Shown one piece after another: positions 16,504 to 25,089 of a stretch of DNA of 64,000 nt. The stretch covers positions 1 to 64,000 of the forward strand of contig DAIOUL010000005.1 in the NCBI GenBank assembly GCA_036759545.1, written 5' to 3'. The translations under genes and the position numbers were made by a program. The notes beneath the pieces were generated by a model. The model was not told the origin of the DNA. It did not search any database and worked only from the letters and a program-made list of their open reading frames with translations. Source of the DNA: 66-474 sp036759545 (GTDB taxonomy: Bacteria > Pseudomonadota > Gammaproteobacteria > Xanthomonadales > Rhodanobacteraceae). The first letter of the stretch is position 1, and every line of letters begins with the position of its first letter.

Positions 16504-18287
16504 CAATACACATCCCGTGCGTAGCGGCCTTCGCGCTGCAAGGCGTCCAGCCATTCGCCCGCTTGCTCGCGCGAACGCCCGCCGTGTTCGGAGATCACGT
16601 CGATCAGCGCGGCGTGTACATCTCTCGCCATGAGCGCATCGCCGCAGACGTACAGGTGCGCGCCTCCGCGCAACCAGGCGTGCAGTTCGCGGCCGTGCTC
16701 ACGCAACCGATGTTGCACGTAGATCTTTTCGGTCTGGTCGCGGGAAAAGGCGAGATTGAGGCGATGCAGCGTGCCTTCCTTCAATGCGGCCTGCCATTCG
16801 GTCTGATAGAGAAAATCGCTGCGGAAATGCGGATTGCCGAAGACCAGCCAGTTGCGTCCGCGCGCGCCTGTCGCCGCGCGTTCCTGCACGAAGCCGCGGA
16901 ACGGCGCCACGCCCGTGCCGGGACCGATCATCACGATGTCGCGCGAACCATCCTGCGGCAGCCGGAAGCGCTCGTTGCGCTGCCAGCGCACCCGCAAACG
17001 CTCGCCCTCCGCACGCGTGGCAAGGTATTGCGAAGCCGCGCCCCAGCGCGTGTTGCCACCGCGCTCATATTCGATGCGCGCGACGGTGAGATGCGCTTCT
17101 TCGCCGACCGCTTGGCGGCTGGACGCGATCGAATAGGCGCGCGGCGCCAGTGGCCGCAGCGTTGCCACCAGATCCTGCACGTTCCACGCGCCGGACGCGG
17201 CGTGCAGAAGATCGATCACCTGATGCGCGCGCAGCCATTCGGCGAAGCTTTCGCCGGATTCCAGCAGGCGCGTGAGCGTCTCATCGCGCGCACGCTGCGC
17301 ATGCGCGGCCACGAACGGGCGCGACAATCGCGTCAGTTCGCAGCGCTGTTCCAGCCAGACGCGCAACGGCAAGTCCTCGCCCTGGTGCACGATCGCTTCA
17401 TCGCCTTTCGCACGCAAAACCGCCAGCACTCCCTCCACCAGCGCGGGCGGGTTGTGCGGTGCGATCAGCAGCGCGTCGCCAGGTTCGTAGTCGATGCTTT
17501 GCAGCGCCAGTTCGATGTGGCGCACGTCTTTCGCCGAATCGCGCGCGGTGATGCGCTGGTTCAGCAATATCTCGGCTTGTGCCTCGCGCACGGCGGCCGA
17601 TGAAGGCTGCGGACGCAGCGGCGTGACCGTCGCCAATGTGGCGCGCGGCCTCAGCGCTTCCTTCGCCGCATCCAGCGCGCGCCGCGACCACGGCGCGGCC
17701 ACGGTGTCGATGTCGAGATCGGCCTCGCCGCGTGCGAACAACCGCGTCGCGCCCAGTTCGGCCAGGCGCTCGTCCACCTTGCACGCGGCTGCGCAGAACT
17801 GCGGATAACTGGAATCTCCCAGCCCCAGCACCGCGAACTTCAATCGCGGCAGTTCCGGTGCGCGTTTGCTCGCAAGGAATTCGACGAAACCGCGCGCGTC
17901 GTCCGGCAGATCGCCGTCGCCCTGCGTGCTGATCACCACGTACAGCAGACGCTCGTCTTTCAATTCGCGCAGCGGATATGCATCAGCGCGCAGCAGCCGC
18001 GCGTGCAGGCCTTGCGCCTGCGCGCACCCGTCGAGTTGCTCGGCCACGCGCTGCGCGTTGCCGGTCTGGCTGCCGTAAACGATGGTGAGCCGCGCGCCGG
18101 CTTCGACTGCTGCTGCGGGTTCGGGCGCAGGGGCGAGCGCCGCCGAAGCAATCGGTTGCGCCAAGCCGGCCGTGTAACCCGAAAGCCACCACAAGCTCGG
18201 GGCGTCGAGATCATGGGTCAGATCGGCGAGCAGCCGCGCCTTGTCCTCGGACAGCGGCATCGGCGCTAAGGCGGCGGCAACGGACAT
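16503..18287 (-). CDS. cysJ: Sulfite reductase (NADPH) flavoprotein alpha subunit
   Basis: A 594-residue diflavin reductase. An FMN flavodoxin domain covers about residues 67-205 (IVYGSQTGNAQRVAEQL, ISTQGDGDLPDDA, LGLGDSSYPQFC). The FAD-binding domain includes RAYSIASSRQA, and the NADPH domain has IGPGTGVAPFRGFVQER and the terminal residues DVY. It passes electrons from NADPH to CysI. It is the first gene of cysJIH; 107 bases separate its start from the aminotransferase stop, where the promoter and any CysB site should lie, though I cannot pick a clear one. Confidence 0.96.
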   Translation of the reverse strand: MSVAAALAPMPLSEDKARLLADLTHDLDAPSLWWLSGYTAGLAQPIASAALAPAPEPAAAVEAGARLTIVYGSQTGNAQRVAEQLDGCAQAQGLHARLLRADAYPLRELKDERLLYVVISTQGDGDLPDDARGFVEFLASKRAPELPRLKFAVLGLGDSSYPQFCAAACKVDERLAELGATRLFARGEADLDIDTVAAPWSRRALDAAKEALRPRATLATVTPLRPQPSSAAVREAQAEILLNQRITARDSAKDVRHIELALQSIDYEPGDALLIAPHNPPALVEGVLAVLRAKGDEAIVHQGEDLPLRVWLEQRCELTRLSRPFVAAHAQRARDETLTRLLESGESFAEWLRAHQVIDLLHAASGAWNVQDLVATLRPLAPRAYSIASSRQAVGEEAHLTVARIEYERGGNTRWGAASQYLATRAEGERLRVRWQRNERFRLPQDGSRDIVMIGPGTGVAPFRGFVQERAATGARGRNWLVFGNPHFRSDFLYQTEWQAALKEGTLHRLNLAFSRDQTEKIYVQHRLREHGRELHAWLRGGAHLYVCGDALMARDVHAALIDVISEHGGRSREQAGEWLDALQREGRYARDVY

Positions 18288-18394
18288 CGGCGGCTCGGCA
18301 AAAGACGAGCCTGAAAACTACGGCCTGCACAGCACTTTTCGGAAAGGATGGCCCAGCATGGGCTTATGCCTGCGCGACATGACGCGGATTCTGC

Positions 18395-19795
18395 TCAGGC
18401 GCGCTTGGCTTTCGTCAGCAACTGATCCACCAATGCGATGCCGAGATCGATTTCATCGCTGCCGATGTGCAGCGACGGCGCCAACGTGATCACGTTCTTG
18501 TAGTAACCGCCGACGTCCAGCACCAGGCCGATCCGTTTGCCGCGGTGTTCCAGTTCGCCACCCAGTCCCATGTCCACCATGCGATCCAGCAGTTTCTTGT
18601 TCGGCGTGAATCCGTCCGCTTCGCAGATTTCCACGCGCAGCGCCAGACCCAGGCCGTCCACGTCGCCGATTTCCGGATGGCGTTTCTGCAAATCGCGCAG
18701 GCCCTGCAGGAAATGCGCGCCCTTCTTCATCACCATGCTTTCATAGTCGCTCTCGGCCAGCATTCTCATCGTTTCCAGTCCGACGGCGGTGCCGAGCGGA
18801 TTGGATGCGAAGGTCGAGTGCGTGGAACCGGGCGGAAACACCTGCGGGTTGATCAGTTCCTCGCGCGCCCAGATGCCGGCCAATGGATTGAGTCCGTTGG
18901 TGAGCGCCTTGCCGAACACCAGCACGTCGGGTGTCACACCGAAATGCTCGATCGCCCACAGTTTGCCGGTGCGGAAAAAGCCCATCTGGATTTCGTCCAC
19001 GACGAGCAACACGCCGTACAGGTCCAGCACCTTCTTCAAACCCGAGAAGAAATTCAGCGGCGGAATCACGTAACCGCCGGTGCCCTGGATCGGCTCGACG
19101 TAGAAGGCGGCGTATTCGCACTGTTGCGCCTTGGGATCCCACACGCCGTTGTATTCGGTTTCGAACAGGCGCGCGAATTTCGCCACGCACAGCTCGCCGT
19201 ACTCCTCCTTCGACATGCCTCTCGGCCCGCGGAAGTGGTACGGGAATTCGATGAACATCGCGCGGTCGAAATGCCCGTAGCGGCGGCGATAGCGATAGCT
19301 CGAGGTGATCGCGGAGGCGCCCAGCGTGCGGCCGTGGTAGCCGCCTTCGAACGCGAACATCAGGCCCTTGCCGCCGCTGGCGTTACGCACCAGTTTCAGC
19401 GAATCCTCGACCGATTGCGAACCGCCCACATTGAAATGCACGCGGCCCAGCGCACCCCATTTCCTCTCGGCATCCTGCGCGATGAGCCTTGCCAGTTCGA
19501 TCTTGGTCGGATGCAGGTATTGGCTGGCCAGTTGCGGCAGCGTGTCGATCTGCTTTTTCAGCGCATTGTTCAGGCGCGGATTGGCGTAGCCGAAGTTGCA
19601 GGCCGAATACCACATCTGCAGATCGAGGAAGGGCGTGCCGGCCGAGTCGTAAAGCCAACTGCCTTCGCAGTGCGTGAAGATTTTCGGCGGCTCGGAATAG
19701 TGCACGGTGTCGCCGAACGAACAGTACTTCGCCTCGTCCGCGAGCAGGAGCGCATCGGGTGCGGCCGTTGCAGCCGGGCGAACGAGGGCGTTCAT
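18395..19795 (-). CDS. Class III (omega-type) PLP aminotransferase
   Basis: A 466-residue fold-type I aminotransferase of class III. The PLP lysine is K296 in FGKALTNGLNPLAG, preceded by VVDEIQMGFFRTG with the ring-stacking aspartate; GGYHGRTLGAS contacts the phosphate. It belongs near the ornithine/4-aminobutyrate/diaminobutyrate group, but the substrate cannot be read from the sequence. It has an unusually long N-terminus with AKYCSFGDTVHYSEPPKIF ahead of the domain. A HAD phosphatase gene precedes it by 16 bases on the same strand, so the two are an operon; a phosphorylated amino or keto acid intermediate is a possible link. Confidence 0.85.
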   Translation of the reverse strand: MNALVRPAATAAPDALLLADEAKYCSFGDTVHYSEPPKIFTHCEGSWLYDSAGTPFLDLQMWYSACNFGYANPRLNNALKKQIDTLPQLASQYLHPTKIELARLIAQDAERKWGALGRVHFNVGGSQSVEDSLKLVRNASGGKGLMFAFEGGYHGRTLGASAITSSYRYRRRYGHFDRAMFIEFPYHFRGPRGMSKEEYGELCVAKFARLFETEYNGVWDPKAQQCEYAAFYVEPIQGTGGYVIPPLNFFSGLKKVLDLYGVLLVVDEIQMGFFRTGKLWAIEHFGVTPDVLVFGKALTNGLNPLAGIWAREELINPQVFPPGSTHSTFASNPLGTAVGLETMRMLAESDYESMVMKKGAHFLQGLRDLQKRHPEIGDVDGLGLALRVEICEADGFTPNKKLLDRMVDMGLGGELEHRGKRIGLVLDVGGYYKNVITLAPSLHIGSDEIDLGIALVDQLLTKAKRA

Positions 19796-19811
19796 TCGAT
19801 GCGTTCCGGTT

Positions 19812-20543
19812 TCAGGACAGGCTGCGTTCGACCATCGCCGCGCGCCGCGGCGTGTGCAGCCTGCCGGCGAGCAATGCGGGCAGCAGATCGATCGCGTCGG
19901 CGAACCCGACGATCGATTCGTGCGGGATGTCGGCGTGGCGGCAGTGTTCGATCAAACGATGTTTTGCGAACACGAAATCCGCTTCGGTCGCCACGCAGAA
20001 ATCCGAAGCGCCATCGCCGATCAGCAACACGGCTCCATCGGGGCCGCCGCGAACACGCGCTGCACTGGCGCACTTGCAATGTCCGCTGCGAACGCGGCAA
20101 TGGGCGTCCGCGAACGGCGTTTCCAGCCTCCACGAACGTGCACCGGTCTGCACCAGGTGATTGGCCTGTACCGGCAGGTGTCCGAGACCGTAGCGGTCCA
20201 GGATGGAGTGGATCGCGTAGTCGAGGCCGTCGCTGATCACATGCAGCGTGGCACCCGCGGCATCGGCCGCTTCGACGAACCCGGGAAAGGCCGGATCGAT
20301 GCGCAGGTCGGCGAGCTGCGTGTCGATCTCCTCGCGCGAAACGTTCAGCAGCGCGACCTGGCCGGCCATGCATTGCGCCGAGCCGATGCGGCCCTCGCGC
20401 CAGTCGCGCTCCAGCTTCTGCCAGTCCGGGTGAGCGAAGCGTTCGAGCAGCGAATCGGTCACGTCTTCAACGGCGATCGTGCCGTCGAAGTCGCACAGGA
20501 TGTTCCATCGGCCCACGGCGGGCTCCGGTAAAGATGCCGGCAC
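19812..20543 (-). CDS. HAD-IB phosphatase, MtnX-like
   Basis: A 243-residue HAD superfamily phosphatase. Motif I is CDFDGTIAVEDVTD with nucleophile and acid aspartates, motif II is HVISDGLDY, and motif III-IV is LLIGDGASDFCVA. The closest named families are MtnX (methionine salvage) and SerB-type phosphatases; no mtn gene is nearby, so MtnX itself is unlikely. Two GTG starts are possible: 20543, and 20516, which is preceded by GGAG at 6 bases and gives a start 13 residues before the first motif. I list the longer form. It is the first gene of an operon with the class III aminotransferase. Confidence 0.82.
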   Translation of the reverse strand: MPASLPEPAVGRWNILCDFDGTIAVEDVTDSLLERFAHPDWQKLERDWREGRIGSAQCMAGQVALLNVSREEIDTQLADLRIDPAFPGFVEAADAAGATLHVISDGLDYAIHSILDRYGLGHLPVQANHLVQTGARSWRLETPFADAHCRVRSGHCKCASAARVRGGPDGAVLLIGDGASDFCVATEADFVFAKHRLIEHCRHADIPHESIVGFADAIDLLPALLAGRLHTPRRAAMVERSLS

Positions 20544-20634
20544 AGCGTAGAACGGCTGGCTTTCGCGATGCTTACTTCATGATGCGAATGGTTCCGCGTT
20601 CATATACCGCGGCGCTTTCCGCCCTCACCCTTTG

Positions 20635-20658
20635 CCCTCTCCCGCACGTGGGAGAGGG
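20635..20658. terminator. GC-rich palindrome downstream of the acyltransferase gene
   Basis: CCCTCTCCC (20635-20643) pairs perfectly with GGGAGAGGG (20650-20658). It sits in the 168-base gap between the acyltransferase stop and the phosphatase start, both on the minus strand. No T tract follows. It is similar in kind to other GC-rich palindromes at gene ends in this window. Confidence 0.4.
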
Positions 20659-20711
20659 GAAGTCGGTGTCCTGCGGGTTCGACTTCGAACGAGCATCGGC
20701 GACAAATGGAA

Positions 20712-21353
20712 TCAAACCCCACGGTGCCTTCCTTTATATGGACGATAGAACGCCCGCAGCGCTGCGATGTCGGCGGCCATGTCCGCGGTCGGATGGAACA
20801 GCGGCCCGATGCCGATCACCTTGCGCGGGTAATCGAAATACGCCGGGATGACCGGCACGCCGGCCTCGCGCGCGATCCGCCAGAAACCGCTCTTCCACTC
20901 CGCCACGCGTTTGCGCGTGCCTTCGGGTTCCACGCCGAGCCAGAAGCGTTCGCGCTGCTGGAACTGCCGCACCATCTGCGGCACGACCCCTTGCGCCGCG
21001 CGGCGTTCGATCGGGATGCCGCCGAGCTTGCGCAACAGCGCACCCAGCGGCCAGACGAACAACTCGCGTTTGGCCATGAACGAGATGTCCACGCCCAGCG
21101 CGATCTTGAACAACAAGCCGTGCACGCCATCCCACCAGGACGAATGCGGCGCGGCGATCAATACCGCTTTGGGAACATCGGGCAATTCGCCTTCGAATCT
21201 CCAGCCGCTGACGCGAACCATGCCGCGGAAAATCTTGCGCCATGCGTGAGCCGGAAATTGCGGCGTGTGCGGCGGCAAGGCCGCCGGCAATGCGACACGC
21301 GCTTCGCGCTTCGGATCCCCGGTCCATGGTCCCCGGTCCCCGACAGGTTTCAA
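20712..21353 (-). CDS. Lysophospholipid acyltransferase family protein (PlsC-like)
   Basis: A 213-residue protein with the glycerolipid acyltransferase motifs: HX4D as H70-SSWW-D75 and the substrate motif VEPEGTRKR. It has one weakly hydrophobic region around VWPLGALLRKLGG and no obvious transmembrane helix, and it is shorter than PlsC, so it fits the family of small 1-acyl-glycerol-3-phosphate-like acyltransferases of unknown acceptor. The first 35 residues are Pro/Arg-rich and poorly conserved in type; a later start is possible. The listed ATG overlaps the arfB stop by 4 bases. Confidence 0.8.
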   Translation of the reverse strand: MKPVGDRGPWTGDPKREARVALPAALPPHTPQFPAHAWRKIFRGMVRVSGWRFEGELPDVPKAVLIAAPHSSWWDGVHGLLFKIALGVDISFMAKRELFVWPLGALLRKLGGIPIERRAAQGVVPQMVRQFQQRERFWLGVEPEGTRKRVAEWKSGFWRIAREAGVPVIPAYFDYPRKVIGIGPLFHPTADMAADIAALRAFYRPYKGRHRGV

Positions 21354-21769
21354 TCTTCGCTCCAGCCGCGCGTGCGATTACGTTTAATTTTGCCGCGCTT
21401 CTGTTTGTTCGCCAGACGCCGTTCTTTCGATGCGCGCGTGGGCCGGGTGGCGATACGCTTCTTCGGCGGATGCAATGCACCGCGGATCAGTTCGGCCAGC
21501 CGCTCGCGCGCGTCCTGGCGATTGCGCGCCTGATCGCGGAAGCGCCGCGCCTGGATCACCAGCACGCCTTCATCGGTCAGGCGGCGGTCGTTGCGCGACA
21601 GCAGGCGCGCGCGAATCTCATCCGGCAGCGAAGGTGAATGCGCGACGTCGAAACGCAATTCGACCGCGCTCTCGGTGCGGTTGACGTGCTGACCGCCCGG
21701 ACCGTCCGCGCGCAGGAAACGCTCGGTGAGTTCGGAGTCGGGGACGGTGAGGTGCGGAGTGATGCGCAT
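21350..21769 (-). CDS. arfB: Alternative ribosome-rescue factor ArfB
   Basis: A 139-residue release-factor-like hydrolase with the GGQ motif at residues 25-27 (RADGPGGQHVNRTESAV) and the long basic C-terminal tail KERRLANKQKRGKIKRNR, which enters the empty mRNA channel. It frees peptides from ribosomes stalled without a stop codon. Lack of the codon-recognition domain separates it from RF1/RF2. It is followed by the acyltransferase gene with a 4-base overlap. Confidence 0.94.
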   Translation of the reverse strand: MRITPHLTVPDSELTERFLRADGPGGQHVNRTESAVELRFDVAHSPSLPDEIRARLLSRNDRRLTDEGVLVIQARRFRDQARNRQDARERLAELIRGALHPPKKRIATRPTRASKERRLANKQKRGKIKRNRTRGWSED

Positions 21770-22049
21770 GCGGTGAATTTAACCGACCGTAGGCCAAGGA
21801 TGGCCGTCTTGAGCGAGCTTTCCGGCGCTGTATGCGATGCCGCAGCGACGCAGCCGAGCGCGCGAACAAGGGCGAGCCGGGATTTCGCGCGGCACAGCCG
21901 CGCGCCGGCGAGCGCCCGCACAAGGATGTGCGGGCGGGAAAGCGATCCAAGGATGGCTGCTCGCGGACATCGACGCGCGCGAGGCAAGAGCAAGGGCAGT
22001 CGAGGCAACAGGAGGTTGCCGAGACCATCGCATCCAGCGCCATGGTTTT
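21770..22049. other. Gene-free stretch upstream of arfB
   Basis: About 280 bases without a supported gene. Open frames across it are short and of arginine-rich composition, as expected for non-coding GC-rich DNA. CCCGCACAAGGATGTGCGGG forms a small hairpin near 21915-21935. The arfB promoter should lie here, but I see no convincing -35/-10 pair. Confidence 0.5.
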
Positions 22050-22077
22050 GGCTACTTTTGCCGAAACAAAAGTAGCC
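22050..22077. repeat. Perfect 11-bp stem hairpin (GGCTACTTTTG)
   Basis: GGCTACTTTTG (22050-22060) and CAAAAGTAGCC (22067-22077) pair without mismatch around the 6-base loop CCGAAA. It lies about 170 bases past the ubiB stop and upstream of arfB. On the minus strand no T tract follows, so a terminator role for ubiB is not certain. Confidence 0.7.
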
Positions 22078-22127
22078 CGCTCGCCAGGAGGCGAGCGGAA
22101 AAAGACATGGATGTCGAGCGATAAAGC

Positions 22128-22233
22128 GAAAAGCTGGATTGCAAAGTCCATCCGTGGACTTTGCCCTTCGGGCCAACCTTCGGTTGTCCAAATTCGTTCC
22201 AAACGAATTTGTCCGGCTTTCGCCGGAATGACG
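22128..22233. repeat. Hairpin-chain intergenic element ending CCGGAATGACG (copy C)
   Basis: Five back-to-back hairpins with 3-4 base loops: CAAAGTCCA/TGGACTTTG (22142-22163), GCCC/GGGC (22163-22173), CAACC/GGTTG (22174-22186), CAAATTCGTT/AACGAATTTG (22189-22211) and CCGGC/GCCGG (22213-22226), then AATGACG. Neighbouring stems touch with no or 1-3 bases between them. It stops 13 bases before the ubiB stop codon. Confidence 0.75.
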
Positions 22234-22245
22234 ATCGTGCACGCT

Positions 22246-23898
22246 TCAGCGATCGCGCCAAGGCCATGCAATTCCAAAAGCCAGCAGGCCGCCTGCCAAC
22301 GCGACGATCTCCAACCACGGCGCCCTCGCCGGCGCGAATGCGAACAGCAGTGCTGCGCTCACCAGCAGTGCGCCACCGAAGGATGCGGCCAGAATTCTTC
22401 GTTGCGTGTCGCGCTGGGCGGCGTGCAGCCATTGCAGTTCCTGCGAAGTCACGTCTACGCGCGTTGCGCCCTGCGCCAGTTTCTGCAAACCGGCGTGCAC
22501 CAGATCGGGAATCTGCGGCGCGATGTGCAGCCACTCCGGCACACGGCGGCGGATGTCGCGCAGCGCGCGCAGAGGGTTGTAGCGGCGCGCCAGAATCCGC
22601 TTCAGTTCCGGATACGCCACCGCCCAGATGTCGATCTGCGGATCGAGCTGACGGCCCAGCCCCTCGATGTTCAACAGCGTCTTTTGCAACAGGATCAGTT
22701 GCGGTTGCAGCGTCAGCTCGAACTGGCGCGCGGTGTTGAACATCTTGGCGATCACTTCGGCCAGCGAGATTTCCGACAGCGGCCGGGTGAAATACGGCTC
22801 GCACACCGTGCGCACCGCGGTTTCCAGTTCGTCCAGCCGCACGTTCGCCGGCACCCAGCCCGCGGCGACATGCAATTCGGCGATGCGCCGGTAGTCGCGC
22901 TCGAACAGCGCCATGAAATTCTCGGCCAGCCAATACTGGTCGGCTTCCGGCAGCGTGCCCATGATGCCGAAATCCAGCGCGATGAAACGCGGATCCTCGA
23001 CTCGCGTGGTGTCCACCCAGATGTTGCCGGGATGCGCGTCGGCGTGGAAGAAGTTGTCACGAAACACCTGCGTGTAGAACAGCCGCACACCCTTCGCGGC
23101 GAGATGCCGGCGGTCGATACCGGCCGCATCCAGCGCGGTGATGTCGTCGGCCGGGATGCCGTGCACGCGCTCCATCGTGAACACGCGCTCGTTGGTGTGC
23201 GACCAGTGCACCTCCGGCACGTACAGATCGGGCGAATCGGTGAAATTGCGCCGCAGCAGACTCGCGTTCGCCGCTTCGCGCTGCAGATCGAGTTCGTGAT
23301 ACAGCGTCTTCTCGATTTCCTCGACGATTTCCTGCGGGCGGATCTTGTCGGCCTGCGGGTGCCAGCGTGCGACGAGATTGGCGAGCGCGTGCAGCAAATC
23401 CAGATCGCGTGCGATCTGTTTGCGGATGCCCGGGCGCGCGACCTTGACGACCACTTCGCGTCCATCCGGCAGTGCCGCCGCGTGCACCTGCGCGATCGAG
23501 GCCGATGCCAGCGGCGTTTCGTCGAAGCGCGCGTACAACGTGCCGATCGGCGCGCCCAGCGCCTGCTCGATGATGGCGCGTGCCTCGTCGCCGGGAAACG
23601 GCGGCACCTGATCCTGGAGCAGCGCCAGTTCGTCGGCGACGTCCGGCGGCAGCAGGTCGCGGCGCGTGGACAACACCTGCCCCGCCTTGACGTAGATCGG
23701 CCCCAGTTGCGTCAATGCCAGACGCAATCGCGCGCCGCGCGGCATCGACGCGATTTCCGCACGCGGTCGCGGCAGCACCGCGCGCGCCCACTGCAGCGGG
23801 CGCATCACGTGCGCTTCGTCGATCAGATCGTCCAGCCGGTAGCGCACCAGCACCGCGAGCACACGGAGCACGCGCGGGAACAACCGCAGCGGGGTCAT
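22246..23898 (-). CDS. ubiB: Ubiquinone biosynthesis accessory ATPase UbiB
   Basis: A 550-residue atypical kinase of the UbiB/ADCK family. The diagnostic KxGQ motif is in YVKAGQVLSTRRDLLPPD, the alanine-rich loop in ASASIAQVHAA, and the catalytic/metal residues in FFHADAHPGNIW and ALDFGIMG. Two transmembrane helices near the C-terminus (about 495-545) anchor it in the inner membrane. It supports aerobic ubiquinone synthesis by an ATPase activity. Its ATG overlaps the ubiJ stop by 4 bases; unlike E. coli, ubiE is not in this operon but 6 kb away. Confidence 0.95.
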   Translation of the reverse strand: MTPLRLFPRVLRVLAVLVRYRLDDLIDEAHVMRPLQWARAVLPRPRAEIASMPRGARLRLALTQLGPIYVKAGQVLSTRRDLLPPDVADELALLQDQVPPFPGDEARAIIEQALGAPIGTLYARFDETPLASASIAQVHAAALPDGREVVVKVARPGIRKQIARDLDLLHALANLVARWHPQADKIRPQEIVEEIEKTLYHELDLQREAANASLLRRNFTDSPDLYVPEVHWSHTNERVFTMERVHGIPADDITALDAAGIDRRHLAAKGVRLFYTQVFRDNFFHADAHPGNIWVDTTRVEDPRFIALDFGIMGTLPEADQYWLAENFMALFERDYRRIAELHVAAGWVPANVRLDELETAVRTVCEPYFTRPLSEISLAEVIAKMFNTARQFELTLQPQLILLQKTLLNIEGLGRQLDPQIDIWAVAYPELKRILARRYNPLRALRDIRRRVPEWLHIAPQIPDLVHAGLQKLAQGATRVDVTSQELQWLHAAQRDTQRRILAASFGGALLVSAALLFAFAPARAPWLEIVALAGGLLAFGIAWPWRDR

Positions 23899-24548
23899 GC
23901 GGTTTGCTCCCGCAATCTGTTGACGCGCGCGTTCAAGCGCTCGGCGCGTTCGCGCAATGTATCCACTTCATCCAGAAAATCATCCAACTCCCCGCGCGGC
24001 ACCACAAGCCGCGATTCGTCGCGCAGCCAGTCGGCGGAATCCTGCGCGGCGTGCCGCGCGCCTTGGCGCAGCCAGCGTGTCGTTTCGCGCAGCGCGCGCG
24101 CGATGGCGACGCCCATCACCTCACCGAACACGCCCGCGAACGCTGCTTCGAAATCCGGTGCGAATTCCCGCGCCAGTTTTTCCACGCGGCGCGCCAGTTC
24201 CGCGTCACCCGCGATCTCGACTTTGCCGGGCGGTGTTTCTCCGCCGCGCGACAACGCCATCGCCAGCAGCGAACCGGGCGTGGCGGAAACGCGCAGATCG
24301 GTTTTGTCTTGCGAGTCGTTCGATTGCGGCGGCTCGACGCGCAGCGCGCCTTCGCGCACGGCGATGTCGAATGCGATCTTCGGTCCGCGCAGATGCACGC
24401 CGACGCGGCGGCCGTTCAATTTGCCCAGCGCTATTTGAGTATCCGGATCGAGTCTCAGTGCGCGGTTGAACGCACGTTCCAGCGCCCGGCCGGCCAGCCG
24501 CCGCAGTGGTTTCGGCATCCATGCATTGGCGGCGGCGGCGTCCACCAC
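23895..24548 (-). CDS. ubiJ: Ubiquinone biosynthesis accessory factor UbiJ (SCP2 domain)
   Basis: A 217-residue protein: an SCP2-like lipid-binding domain over about residues 10-115 (QIALGKLNGRRVGVHLRG, GKVEIAGDAELARRV), then a helical tail ending in a leucine-heptad coiled coil (LDDFLDEVDTLRERAERLN). UbiJ binds ubiquinone intermediates in the soluble Ubi complex. The first in-frame start is GTG 24548; a TACAAT box at 24550-24555 (minus strand) lies so close that translation may instead begin at ATG 24518 (MPKPLRRL). Coupled to ubiB by a 4-base overlap. Confidence 0.88.
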   Translation of the reverse strand: MVDAAAANAWMPKPLRRLAGRALERAFNRALRLDPDTQIALGKLNGRRVGVHLRGPKIAFDIAVREGALRVEPPQSNDSQDKTDLRVSATPGSLLAMALSRGGETPPGKVEIAGDAELARRVEKLAREFAPDFEAAFAGVFGEVMGVAIARALRETTRWLRQGARHAAQDSADWLRDESRLVVPRGELDDFLDEVDTLRERAERLNARVNRLREQTA

Positions 24549-24560
24549 ACGATTGTAGCC

Positions 24561-25031
24561 TCACAAGCCGCCGGCAAAGTCCAATTGCCGCCAGGCTTCG
24601 TACACCGCCACCGCCACGGCATTGGAAAGATTGATGCTGCGGTTGCCCGGCACCATCGGCAGGCGGACGCGATGCTCTGGCGCAAAGCGGCCCAGAATTT
24701 CATCCGGCAATCCGCGCGTCTCGCAGCCGAACAGCAGCGCGTCGCCGTCTTCGAAGCGCACACCGGTGTGGCGAACTTCACCGCGCGTGGTGAAGGCGAA
24801 GGTGCGCGGATGATCCAATGCGGTGAGGCATGCGTCGAGATCGTCGTGTACCGCCACGCGCGCGAACTCGTGGTAATCCAGACCCGCGCGCCGCAATTTC
24901 GCATGATCCAGTTCGAAGCCCAGCGGCCGAATCAGATGCAGCGACGCACCTGTATTCGCGCACAGCCGGATCACGTTGCCGGTGTTGGGCGGGATTTCCG
25001 GATTGTGCAGGATCACGTGCAATATCGTCAT
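24561..25031 (-). CDS. trmL: tRNA (cytidine/uridine-2'-O-)-methyltransferase TrmL
   Basis: A 156-residue SPOUT methyltransferase. The N-terminal NPEIPPNTGNVIRLCANTG is the TrmL/YibK signature; the trefoil-knot motifs are FGCETRGLPDEIL and RLPMVPGNRSINLSNAVAVAVYEAWRQ. It methylates the ribose at position 34 of the two tRNA-Leu isoacceptors. It lies 12 bases upstream of the ubiJ start on the same strand. Length is typical. Confidence 0.95.
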   Translation of the reverse strand: MTILHVILHNPEIPPNTGNVIRLCANTGASLHLIRPLGFELDHAKLRRAGLDYHEFARVAVHDDLDACLTALDHPRTFAFTTRGEVRHTGVRFEDGDALLFGCETRGLPDEILGRFAPEHRVRLPMVPGNRSINLSNAVAVAVYEAWRQLDFAGGL

Positions 25032-25089
25032 CCGGCATGGATCGGCCGGGAACCAGCGCCAGGACGGCCAGTGCCATTATGCCGCGCGC

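Noticed and set aside
14707..16524. 605-codon plus-strand frame opposite cysI
   Set aside because: It mirrors cysI, which has intact cluster and siroheme motifs; the plus-strand translation has none and is Gln/Arg/Ala rich.
19812..20543. Methionine salvage enzyme MtnX
   Set aside because: HAD motifs fit, but no mtn genes are near and the neighbour is a class III aminotransferase; only MtnX-like is supported.
22050..22233. Possible structured RNA or riboswitch upstream of arfB
   Set aside because: It ends about 280 bases before the arfB start and is shared in form with an element between unrelated genes at 8385, so it is better described as a dispersed repeat.
21832..24438. 868-codon plus-strand frame across the repeat region, ubiB and ubiJ
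   Set aside because: Antisense shadow of ubiB and ubiJ running into hairpin repeats; no domain seen.
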